Of a stretch of DNA of 64,000 nt, positions 35,581 through 43,606 are shown piece after piece. Within the stretch, counting starts at the first letter, position 1, and the number at the start of each line of letters is the position of its first letter. The stretch is from contig CBDESM010000003.1 in NCBI GenBank assembly GCA_965242485.1, positions 992,001-1,056,000 of the forward strand, read 5' to 3'. Origin of the DNA: CBDESM01 sp965242485 (lineage in GTDB: Bacteria > Chloroflexota > Dehalococcoidia > Bin125). The notes under the pieces are model-generated. The model was not told the origin of the DNA, made no database searches, and saw only the letters and a program-made list of their open reading frames with translations. The position numbers and the translations under genes are program-made.

Positions 35581-36156
35581 CTAAGCGCCGAGATCGATGG
35601 TTTCGATCGTGGCCGAGTCGTCGGCGGTATCCAGCACAGCATAGGTGAGCGTGCGCTCGGCTCCGCGGAACTCGCCGGCCGAGCCGGGGTTGATCACGAG
35701 CGCGCGGCCGATCCGGCGGACCAGCGGCGCGTGGGTGTGGCCGTAGATGATGAAGTCGGCCTCTTCCTCGGCCAGCCGCTCCAGCGCCGGGTCGTGCGGG
35801 AAGAGGTAGTCGCGGTAGGGCGCCCAAGGGGTGGCGTGGAACATCAGCAGCTGCTTCGCGCCGATCGCGGCGCGGATCAGCTGCGGCTGCTCCCGCGTCC
35901 ATTCGAGCAGGTCGCGCTGGACAGAAGGCGAGGCCTGCGCGCGCTCGCCCTCTTCGCTGAGCAGGATCTCCTCGTGGTTGCCGAGCACGTAGCGGCCGCC
36001 GAGCTCGCGCAACCGCCGCGCCACGTCGTTGGAGAAGCGGTACTGGTAGCAGGCGTCGCCGGCGCAGAGCAGCTCGTCGACCGCGCCCATCTGTTCGATC
36101 GCGCGGTCGAGCGCGGCGATGTTGCAGTGGATGTCGGAGACGATGCCGAGCCGCAT
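35581..36156 (-). CDS. Metallophosphoesterase (YfcE/MJ0936 type)
   Basis: The 191-residue protein shows the full calcineurin-like set: VSDIH, CAGDA, GNHE, and YGHTH with NPGS. Such small enzymes hydrolyse phosphodiesters in vitro, and their cellular roles are mostly unknown. It sits between the VWA and MoxR genes on the same strand, 12 bases after the ATPase stop, so it probably belongs to their operon. Confidence 0.92.
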   Translation of the reverse strand: MRLGIVSDIHCNIAALDRAIEQMGAVDELLCAGDACYQYRFSNDVARRLRELGGRYVLGNHEEILLSEEGERAQASPSVQRDLLEWTREQPQLIRAAIGAKQLLMFHATPWAPYRDYLFPHDPALERLAEEEADFIIYGHTHAPLVRRIGRALVINPGSAGEFRGAERTLTYAVLDTADDSATIETIDLGA

Positions 36157-36168
36157 GGCGCGCCGCTG

Positions 36169-37080
36169 CTAGTCCTCGAAGATCGAGGAAACGACCTCTT
36201 CGATGCTGCGCTGGACTTCGCCGTCGTCGGTCAGCGGCCAGACCACGGCGACCTGGCAGGCGCGGCGGGGGCTGACGCCGGAGGCGATCATGCGGCCCGC
36301 GTAGATCAGCAGGCGGGTGCTCGCGCCCTCGGCCAAGCCGTGCTCGCGCAGGTTGCGGATCTTCTCCGCCATCTTGGCCAAGTTGAGCGCGACGTCGTCC
36401 GCGCAGCCCGATTCATGCGCGACGATCTCGGCCTCCGTCTCGCGCGGCGGGTAATCGAACTCGATCGCGACGAAGCGCTGGCGGGTGGATTGCTTGAGGT
36501 CCTTGAGCGCGCTCTGGTAGCCGGGGTTGAAGGAGATCACGAGCAGGAAGCCGTCGCGCGCCTGCAGCAGCTGCGACTTCTTCTCGACCGGCAGGATGCG
36601 GCGGTGGTCGGTCAGCGGGTGGATCAGGACGGTCGTGTCCTTGCGCGCCTCGACCACCTCGTCGAGGTAGCAGATCGCGCCGGCCTTGACGGCGCGGGTC
36701 AGCGGGCCGTCGATCCAGACGGTCTCGTTGCCCTCCAGCAGGTAGCGGCCGACGAGGTCGCTGGCGGTCAGGTCCTCGTGGCAGGCGACGGTGACCAGGG
36801 GCAGGTTCGATTCGGTTTCGATCTCGCGCTTGCCGTCGCGGACGACGGCGAGCGGGCGGTTGAGGCGGTAGGCCATGTGCTCGACGAAGCGGGTCTTGCC
36901 GCAGCCGGTCGGGCCCTTGAGCAGCACCGGGATCTTGCTGCGCCAAGCCGCCTCGAAGATGTCGATCTCGTCGCCGACGGCGACGTAATAGGGCTCTTCT
37001 TCGAGCCGGAACTCCTCGACCGCCCAAGAGCGGTACTCGGTGATCGGCTCGGCCTCGGCGATGGTGGCGGCAGTGGTCAT
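36169..37080 (-). CDS. MoxR/CbbQ-type AAA+ ATPase
   Basis: The 303-residue protein has Walker A GPTGCGKT at residues 56-63, a Walker B CYLDEVVEARKD, and the arginine-finger region STRQRFVAI. It is closest in kind to CbbQ/NirQ/NorQ ATPases, which act with a VWA partner to activate an enzyme. That partner is the 1093-residue protein two genes downstream. It follows coaE on the same strand, 33 bases away. Confidence 0.92.
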   Translation of the reverse strand: MTTAATIAEAEPITEYRSWAVEEFRLEEEPYYVAVGDEIDIFEAAWRSKIPVLLKGPTGCGKTRFVEHMAYRLNRPLAVVRDGKREIETESNLPLVTVACHEDLTASDLVGRYLLEGNETVWIDGPLTRAVKAGAICYLDEVVEARKDTTVLIHPLTDHRRILPVEKKSQLLQARDGFLLVISFNPGYQSALKDLKQSTRQRFVAIEFDYPPRETEAEIVAHESGCADDVALNLAKMAEKIRNLREHGLAEGASTRLLIYAGRMIASGVSPRRACQVAVVWPLTDDGEVQRSIEEVVSSIFED

Positions 37081-37113
37081 CGGGTTCCCCTCGCTCGCGG
37101 GTTCGGGCGCGCT

Positions 37114-37716
37114 TCAGGCGATGCGCGCGTTGAGTTCGTTCCAAGCGGCCTCGACCCGGCCGCGCACCTCTTCGATCGGGCAGTCGGTCTCGATTACGAC
37201 GTCGGCGTGGGCCAGCCGCTCCTGGTTGGAGATCTGCGAGGCGATGCGGGCGTCCGCGTCTTCCGCGCTCATGTCGTTGCGCGCCATCAGCCGGTCCCGC
37301 GCCGCCTCGGGCGCGACCGAGACGACCCAGACCTCGTCGACGAGGTCCTGCCATTCGGCCTCGATCAGGACGGCCGCTTCGAGCACGGCGACTGCGGTCC
37401 CCGCTTCGGCCAGCCGCTCCAGCTCGGCCGCGGCGAGCGCGCGGATGCCGGGCCAGACGATGTCGGTGAGGCGCTTGAGCTCGTCGGGCTTGCCGAAGAC
37501 CTTGCCGCCGAGCACGCGGCGGTCGATCGTGCCGTCTTCGGCGACCAGCTCGTCGCCGAAGGCCTCGACGACGGCCTTGAAGGTGCCGGTGCCCGGTTCG
37601 TAGGTCTGGTGGCCGAGCCGGTCGGCGTCGATCGTCTCCGCGCCGAGCCCGCGGAGCGCTTCGACGACGGTGGATTTGCCCGAGGCGATGCCGCCGGTGA
37701 GTCCGATTGAGCGCAT
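37114..37716 (-). CDS. coaE: Dephospho-CoA kinase
   Basis: The enzyme carries out the last step of coenzyme A synthesis. The 200-residue protein has the P-loop LTGGIASGKST, IDADRLGHQ, and VLEAAVLIEAEW. It heads the coaE-moxR-phosphoesterase-VWA run. CoA supply fits the many CoA-dependent genes in the region, but there is no sign of direct co-regulation. Confidence 0.95.
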   Translation of the reverse strand: MRSIGLTGGIASGKSTVVEALRGLGAETIDADRLGHQTYEPGTGTFKAVVEAFGDELVAEDGTIDRRVLGGKVFGKPDELKRLTDIVWPGIRALAAAELERLAEAGTAVAVLEAAVLIEAEWQDLVDEVWVVSVAPEAARDRLMARNDMSAEDADARIASQISNQERLAHADVVIETDCPIEEVRGRVEAAWNELNARIA

Positions 37717-38102
37717 GGAACCGCTGCCGCTCCCCGACTACCGCCCGTGCCCGCATCGTGGGAGCGCGCCGCGGATGGAGGCGCCCCGCGGGCGCCGAAT
37801 TGCGATGCTATTGAGCGCCGTCGCGCAAGGTCAAGCGGGAGCACCGCCCAACCGCCGCGCCCGTGCCGGCCCGGTGCCGCGGCGGCGCGCTCCTACCGGA
37901 TGCGCCCGTCGCCCGTCAAGCCGGGAGCGGAATCCGCTCTGTATCGCAGATTACGGAGCGGGCTGCCGCAGCGGGATGCGTTGGCTAGGTTAATGGCCAT
38001 GACCCGCGCCGCGCGCTGACGGCGTCCCGGCCCGCGCGGACCGCCCATCGATGAAGATCGCCCCGCCCGCATTCCCGCGTCGCACGCATTCTGGAGCCGC
38101 CG
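37717..38102. other. Intergenic region between divergent genes, with palindromes
   Basis: About 390 bases separate coaE (minus) from the DinB-like gene (plus). I found no convincing coding frame. It holds a perfect hairpin GGCGCCC-CGC-GGGCGCC at 37780-37796 and a near-perfect palindrome GAGCGGA-A-TCCGCTC at 37925-37939. A longer interrupted inverted pair lies at 37761-37774 and 37877-37893. The palindromes could be operators for the divergent promoters or remnants of repeat elements. Confidence 0.5.
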
Positions 38103-38588
38103 ATGGTCACTGAGATCCGCAGTGAAACCACCGATCTCGACGACGCCCGACAGGGCCTGCTGGACGCCGTGGCGGGCTTGCCCGACGCCGCCTTCGACCA
38201 AGCCGGCGTGGTCGGCGTCTGGAGCATCCGCGCCTGCTTCGCCCACCTGATCGCCTGGGACCGCTGGATCGTCCACGCGATGGAGCGCTGGGGTGACGGC
38301 GAGGCGATCGGCGAGCTCCCGGCCGAGCACGCGGTCAACGACTACGCGCCCCGCGAATGGGAGCACTTCCAGATCAGCGAACTGCTGCGCTCGCTGGAGC
38401 AGGCGCGGGCGGAGCTGCGGGCGCGGGTGCGGCGCTTCAGCGACGCGGAGCGCGGGCGCGCGCAGTACTTGGTCGCCGGCGAACTGTGGTGCTTGGACGA
38501 CGTCACCGACGCGCTGATCGAGCACGACGAAGAGCACGCGGCCGAGATCCGCGCCTGGCGCGCGACGGCGGCCAAAGCGGCGGGCTGA
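38103..38588 (+). CDS. DinB/ClbS-like four-helix protein
   Basis: The 161-residue helical protein has WSIRACFAHLIAWDRWIVHA early and a terminal IEHDEEHAAEIRAWR. These give the His residues spaced as in the metal-binding DinB/DfsB fold. Relatives include mycothiol- or bacillithiol-dependent transferases and the colibactin self-protection protein ClbS. The function here is unknown. Confidence 0.75.
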   Translation: MVTEIRSETTDLDDARQGLLDAVAGLPDAAFDQAGVVGVWSIRACFAHLIAWDRWIVHAMERWGDGEAIGELPAEHAVNDYAPREWEHFQISELLRSLEQARAELRARVRRFSDAERGRAQYLVAGELWCLDDVTDALIEHDEEHAAEIRAWRATAAKAAG

Positions 38589-38606
38589 GCGGACGCTCTC
38601 TCAGCT

Positions 38607-39584
38607 TCAGCCCGAGACGGCCGCTTGGAACGCCGCTTCCAGCGCCGGCAGCACCTTCTTGTAGTCGTCCACGATGCCGAAGCGCGAGAACGCGAAGATC
38701 GCCGCGTCGGGGTCCTTGTTGATCGCCACGATGTTCTTGCTGCCGCCGCAGCCGGCCATGTGCTGCGAGGCGCCGCTGATCGCGATCGCGAGGTAGAGCG
38801 TCGGCGAGACCACCGTCCCGGTCAGCCCGACCTGCTGGCTGGGCGGATACCAGCCGAGGTCGCAGGCGGCGCGGCTCGAGCCGACCGCCCCGCCGAGCAC
38901 GCCGGCCAGCCGCTCCAAGTCCCCGAACGCCTCCGGCCCGCCCAGTCCGCGCCCGCCCGAGACGATGATCTCCGCGTCCTCCAGCCGCACGCCCTCCGAC
39001 TCGGCCGCCTCCTTGCCGGTCACGGCGGCCTTGACCTCGGCCCCCGCGACGGCGACCTGCTCGACCGCCGCCTCGCGCGACGCGTCCGGCGCCAGCGGCT
39101 CCTGCGACTTGGCGCGCACCGTGATCACCTGCGGGTCGGTCTTGACCGTGACGACTTGGCGGGCGTTGCCGCCGTAGCAGGAGCGGGTCACCTTGACCCG
39201 GTCGCCGTCGACCTCGAGCGCCATCGCGTCCATCGCCGCGGCGCTGCCCAGCCGCGTCGCCAGCCGCGGCGCGAGGTCGCGGCCGATGCTGGTCTGGCCC
39301 AGCAGGATCACGCCCGGCCCGGCCTGCTCGACGATCGCCTGCGCGACCGGCAGGAAGGCGTCGGTCTGGTACTGCGCCAGCGACTCGTCGTCGGCCGCGT
39401 AGACCGCGTCCGCGCCGGCCGGCCCGGCCGCCGCCGAGGCCTCGCCGAGGCCCGCCCCGATCAGGGCGAGGGAGACCTTGCCGCCGAGCCCGCCCGCGAG
39501 CGCCGAAGCGCCGCCCAGCAGCTCCAGCGTCGTCGCCGTCAGGCCCGCCTCGTCCGTTTCGCCGATCACCATCACGTCTGCCAT
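38607..39584 (-). CDS. etfA: Electron transfer flavoprotein alpha subunit
   Basis: The 325-residue protein shows the FAD-binding C-terminal signature VSGGRGLGGPEAFGDLERLA and later VGLTGTVVSPTLYLAIAISGASQH, ending NIVAINKDPDAAIF. It accepts electrons from acyl-CoA and other dehydrogenases. It follows etfB 49 bases downstream on the same strand. The probable membrane partner (etfD-like) is about 4 kb upstream on the same strand. Confidence 0.95.
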   Translation of the reverse strand: MADVMVIGETDEAGLTATTLELLGGASALAGGLGGKVSLALIGAGLGEASAAAGPAGADAVYAADDESLAQYQTDAFLPVAQAIVEQAGPGVILLGQTSIGRDLAPRLATRLGSAAAMDAMALEVDGDRVKVTRSCYGGNARQVVTVKTDPQVITVRAKSQEPLAPDASREAAVEQVAVAGAEVKAAVTGKEAAESEGVRLEDAEIIVSGGRGLGGPEAFGDLERLAGVLGGAVGSSRAACDLGWYPPSQQVGLTGTVVSPTLYLAIAISGASQHMAGCGGSKNIVAINKDPDAAIFAFSRFGIVDDYKKVLPALEAAFQAAVSG

Positions 39585-39633
39585 TGCCGTCGCCTCCTCG
39601 CGCGGGCCGCGCCCGCGGCTCCGTTCCGCGGAA

Positions 39634-40437
39634 CTAGATGATCTTCGCCTCGCGCAGCGCCGCCACCAGGCCCTGCGCCTTCTCTTCCGGCGTGTCGCCG
39701 TCGATCACCTCGACCTCGACGTCGCTGACCGGCTGGAACAGCGCGTGCATCTCGACGCGCGCGCCGGCCGCGCCGACCTCGCCCGGCTCCAGGCCGATGT
39801 CGCCCGGCCCCAGCTCGGTCACCTGCTTGCGCGCCGCCTGCATGATCTGGCGCAGCTGCGGGTAGCGCGGGTCGCCGAACTCGTTGCTGATCGTCAGCAC
39901 GCACGGCGTCGGCAGCTCGATCGTCTCGAACCCGTCCGCGACCACGCGCGAGACCTTGATCGCACCGTCGGCCAGCTCGACCGAGCGCAGCACCGTCGCC
40001 GAGGGCAGGTCCAGCAGCTCGGCCACGACGCTGCCGACGGAGCCCTGGTCCCAGTCGGCCGCCTGGCGCCCGAAGACGATCACGTCGGGCACGCCGATGT
40101 GCTGGATCGCCTTGGCCAGCGCCAGCGCCGTGGTCCAGGCGTCGCCGCCCTCGAAGGCCGCGTCGTGCAGGTGGTAGCCCTCGTCCGCGCCCATCGCCAG
40201 CGAGTGCTTGATCGCGTCCCGCGCCGAATCGGGCCCGAGCGAGAGGATGTTGATCGTGCCCTCGCCGGCCGCGTCCTTGAGCTGCAGCGCCGCCTCGACG
40301 GCCTGCGCGTCGAAGGGCGAGATCACCGGCGAGATGCCCTGCGCGGGCAGCACCGCCATCGCCGCCTCGTCCACCTTGAACGCCGCCGCCGGCGTCTCCG
40401 GATCCGGAATCTGCTTCACGCAGACGATCGCGTCCAT
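39634..40437 (-). CDS. etfB: Electron transfer flavoprotein beta subunit
   Basis: The 267-residue protein starts MDAIVCVKQIPDPETP, standard for EtfB, and has the AMP/FAD-proximal block VPDVIVFGRQAADWDQGSVG. It forms a heterodimer with EtfA. The ATG is at 40437, about 100 bases after the end of the split restriction gene, which lies between it and the etfD-like gene. Confidence 0.95.
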   Translation of the reverse strand: MDAIVCVKQIPDPETPAAAFKVDEAAMAVLPAQGISPVISPFDAQAVEAALQLKDAAGEGTINILSLGPDSARDAIKHSLAMGADEGYHLHDAAFEGGDAWTTALALAKAIQHIGVPDVIVFGRQAADWDQGSVGSVVAELLDLPSATVLRSVELADGAIKVSRVVADGFETIELPTPCVLTISNEFGDPRYPQLRQIMQAARKQVTELGPGDIGLEPGEVGAAGARVEMHALFQPVSDVEVEVIDGDTPEEKAQGLVAALREAKII

Positions 40438-40537
40438 CAAAGTCCCCCCGCTCCGCGGCCCCGAGCCGCCTAGCCGAAAAAAGGTTCCGCGCCATTGTGT
40501 CGCGCCAACCGCGCACGGGCAATTCGGGCGGATTGCC

Positions 40538-43500
40538 CTACTCGTCAAGGCCGAGTGTTCGGAGGATCGCCTTGTTGCCGCCATGGACGGCGGGTTCGCG
40601 GCACCAGATCCCGCGCAATTCCGCCATCGCGCGGACGGCATTCGGGTCGCCGTCCAAGCCGAACATTGCCAGGACCGCGGCATCGACGCGGGCGCGGTGG
40701 GCGTCTTGGAAGGCGTATGAGCATGGTTCGAGCGGCAACTCGGCTAGTTCTGCGTGCAGATGCATGGCTTTGGCTCGGGCGTTTGCGGCGGCAGGGCTGT
40801 CCGCCGAGAAGTTCGGGACTGGGAAACCGCCGAGCGCGTTGACCTGCATAGTGGCTCGGCCTGCCTGTGTGGTCTGCGCATAGCAGGAGCGCAGCAGCAA
40901 TCCCAGGGTTGAATTGCACCAGATTGCCAATCCCGCTTTGACGCCTTCGTCTGGGTGGCTCAGTGCGGTCCAAGCACGTCCGCCCATTATGGGCTGTGCG
41001 GTTCGCGCTGCGGCGAGGGCTTGGGAGGTGAAGCGCAGGTTGCGGGAGATGAAGAGATCACTGCGCTGAGCGAGCATCGGCCGGATCGGGGCCTTGTCGT
41101 CTGCCACCGGTTCGCCGCAGTGGGTCGGCTGCGTTAGCAGCGTCCTCTGTTGTTCCGCATCGGCGGCCCAGAGCGCGGGATGGACGCAGTCGAATCCATC
41201 GCCGATCGGATCGAAGACGAATGCGCCGATCTGCTCCCCCGCGCCGCGCAGATGACCGATCAAATGGTGAGTTGGCCCAATCTCGACGAGATGATCGAGT
41301 GTCGTCATCTCGATCCCAAGGTCCCACGCGCGGTGTTCGCTAGGCCGATAGAGCCGGCCGGCTAGCAGCTCCGCAGCGACAGCAGCGAGATGATGGTTGC
41401 GCATCCCGACCGTGAACCATGGGAAGCCGGGTGCGGGCGACTTGGCAAGCGTCCACGCGCCGATGTGGCGGCCGGCATCGTGAATGACGCCGTCGGTGTT
41501 CTCGTCCGAATCGATCTGCTGCAGCAGCTTCGCGATCCAGAATGCCTCCGCGACGGTTGCAGGAGCACCGTGCAGGTTGACGGATAGCACCTTGGCGCTG
41601 TGGTCTGGATCTGCTGCTTCGAGATGGTCTTCCGAAGTATGGGGGGGGGGGGGGGGGGGGGGCTATTTTTGGCTGATCGCTTTTGCGCGATCAGCAGCAT
41701 TTCGTTCATATGAGTATCGGCCGACATCATGCCGGCGGCGTCGCTGGTGAAGGCGATGGCCATGATATCGCGGTACTCGCGCTCAATATGCTCGCGGAAG
41801 CCCTGCCAAGATTCGGCGTGAGCGGCAGTGAGCGGGAGGACCGATGCGAAGACGCCGCCCGGCGCGAGCTTACGGTCGGCGAGCGCGGAGAAGTCGGAGC
41901 CGAGTCCGGTTTGGCCATCGGCAACCTCGTTGCCCGACTGCTTGAGCCGGCGGCGGATTGCACTGAGCCGCTTCACGGAGGAAGCGCGCTGTGTTTCGGT
42001 GATGCCGGTGATGTCAAAGATCTTGCGGTCGCCACGGGCGCGGGAATAGGGCGGATTCTGGATGATCAGGTCAACGCTGCCGTCGGGGATGTAAACCGTC
42101 GTCGGTTGCACCTTCGCGTCAGTCGCGGCGCGGACTTGTTCGCCGATGATGTCGGTGATTTGCTCGGCTTCAAGCAGTTCTAGCGAACCGGTTTTTCCGC
42201 CGATCACAGGAACTGCGGCGATCCGTGTGTCGTGGTATGCGGCGCTGATCTCCGAGCCCGAGAGGCCTGCGGCCGTCATGTGCGTGGCCAGCGCGTTGAT
42301 GTCAAGGCCGGCGATCGAGTGCTCGAGCATCTGCCGATGCAGGCTCTCGGCGTCGCCGCCCGCCGCTTCGTGCCGCCGGCGGAGCTGGTGGTAGACGGCA
42401 CGGAGCAGTGCACCGGTGCCGCAGGCGAGATCCGCGATGTTCAGGGCGGAGACCTCGGCTACCGAAGACCAGTCGCGTACATCCATCCGTCCCGTAGCGA
42501 GACAGGCGAGCAATTCTGCAGTCTGTGGCAGCGTGTAATGGGCTGCCGTCTCCTCCCGATCGTCCAGCAGTTCGGGGAAGAGTTCGCCAGCGAACTCAAC
42601 TCGGTTTCCGAGGCGCAGCCCGTCAATCAGCTCCGCCATCTGCTGCAGTTGGGTCAATGCGGCGGAGCCGGCGTACGCGGGCAGCTCGATATCCAGCGCT
42701 CGTCGGGCGGGCGTGAAAATCGAGCGGTAGTTGACCGCCAGTATTTTGTCCCATTCCGTGACCAGCTCGGATACCGAGAGCGCGTCGCCGATGCTCTCTT
42801 GGCGGATCGTCCGCGGCGAACGCAACCCCCGCTCGCGCAGAACCGATGAAGCCGTAGCGAGTTGGTCGTGGAGTCTCAGAGATGTGAACCATATGCAGCA
42901 GGCCATTCTCAGTCCCTGCTGTGGATCGCGCTGGTCCAGCGTGTGCGCGATCTGGGCAGCAGTGTCCGTTCCTTCCAGGCTCCGCAGCAAGTCGGCCGCG
43001 ATGCCGCGGATACGCAGCCCGACTTTCAACGCCATGGCAGAGACGAGTTGCTGCGGAGCGACCGCGTATTCGCAAAGTGTTGCGAGGTCGTCGACCGAAT
43101 GGGAAATCGAGTGCGGGCGATCCGGCCAGTAGGCGATGCCCGAGGATTTGATTTCCGGCTGGTCAATTTCTTCGCCCGTGATGTTCACTGAGAGGATGGC
43201 GCATCGCAGGGTCAACCCGTCTGGCTGGGCCAAGCGTTCGCGCAGATATTCCGGCGACCAGCCCCGCACTTCGACAGGCACGCCCACGGCGATCGCCGCG
43301 CGGGCACGCCGAGCGGTACCTGCAACCAGCTTCCCCAAGCGCGATGAGGCATCGTCAAACGCCGGCTCGCCGAACTCGACTTCGATGATCACAGGATGAG
43401 CGTCACGCGACATCACGACGATATCTGGGCGGTCTTGCGGCGCTTCCGGGAGCATCTGCGTGCGCTCTGCGACGACCGCTCCCTCCGCGTAGCGCCATGC

Positions 43501-43593
43501 GACCCGTTTCTCGCGCAGCACCTCGGCCAGTATCTCGTTGAATGTCTGTTCATGCATGGAGCCGGGCGTGCCCGGGTGTTCGGCGTCGGCCAC
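40538..43593 (-). CDS. Type IIG-like restriction-modification protein (nuclease-MTase-TRD), split by a poly-C tract
   Basis: The gene reads from ATG 43593 to a 22-base C tract and continues in another frame from there to 40538. Joined, it is about 1018 residues. The N-terminus has a PD-(D/E)XK-like site, D57 in RPDIVV with E71-V-E73 in VIIEVEF; the usual Lys is Glu. Methyltransferase motif I DLACGTG is at 388-394 and NPPY at 513-516. After the tract comes a target-recognition half (AKVLSVNLHGAPATVAEAFW, NSTLGLLLRS, ALGGFPVPNFS). Both halves are otherwise intact. As read, the first frame runs 7 Pro and then about 90 wrong residues to 41362. One more C or two fewer would restore the full enzyme. 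The start is 14 bases after the etfD-like stop. Confidence 0.85.
41641..41662. repeat. Poly-G tract of 22 (poly-C on the coding strand) inside the restriction gene
   Basis: Twenty-two G in a row lie between the methyltransferase and target-recognition parts of the gene. They encode seven Pro in the upstream frame. Such tracts change length by slipped-strand pairing and switch genes on and off. A length error in assembly is the alternative. Confidence 0.88.
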
Positions 43594-43606
43594 GATCTCA
43601 ACCCGA

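Noticed and set aside
33136..37710. Long plus-strand frames opposite the VWA, phosphoesterase and ATPase genes
   Set aside because: No recognisable domain and biased composition; all conserved motifs are on the minus strand.
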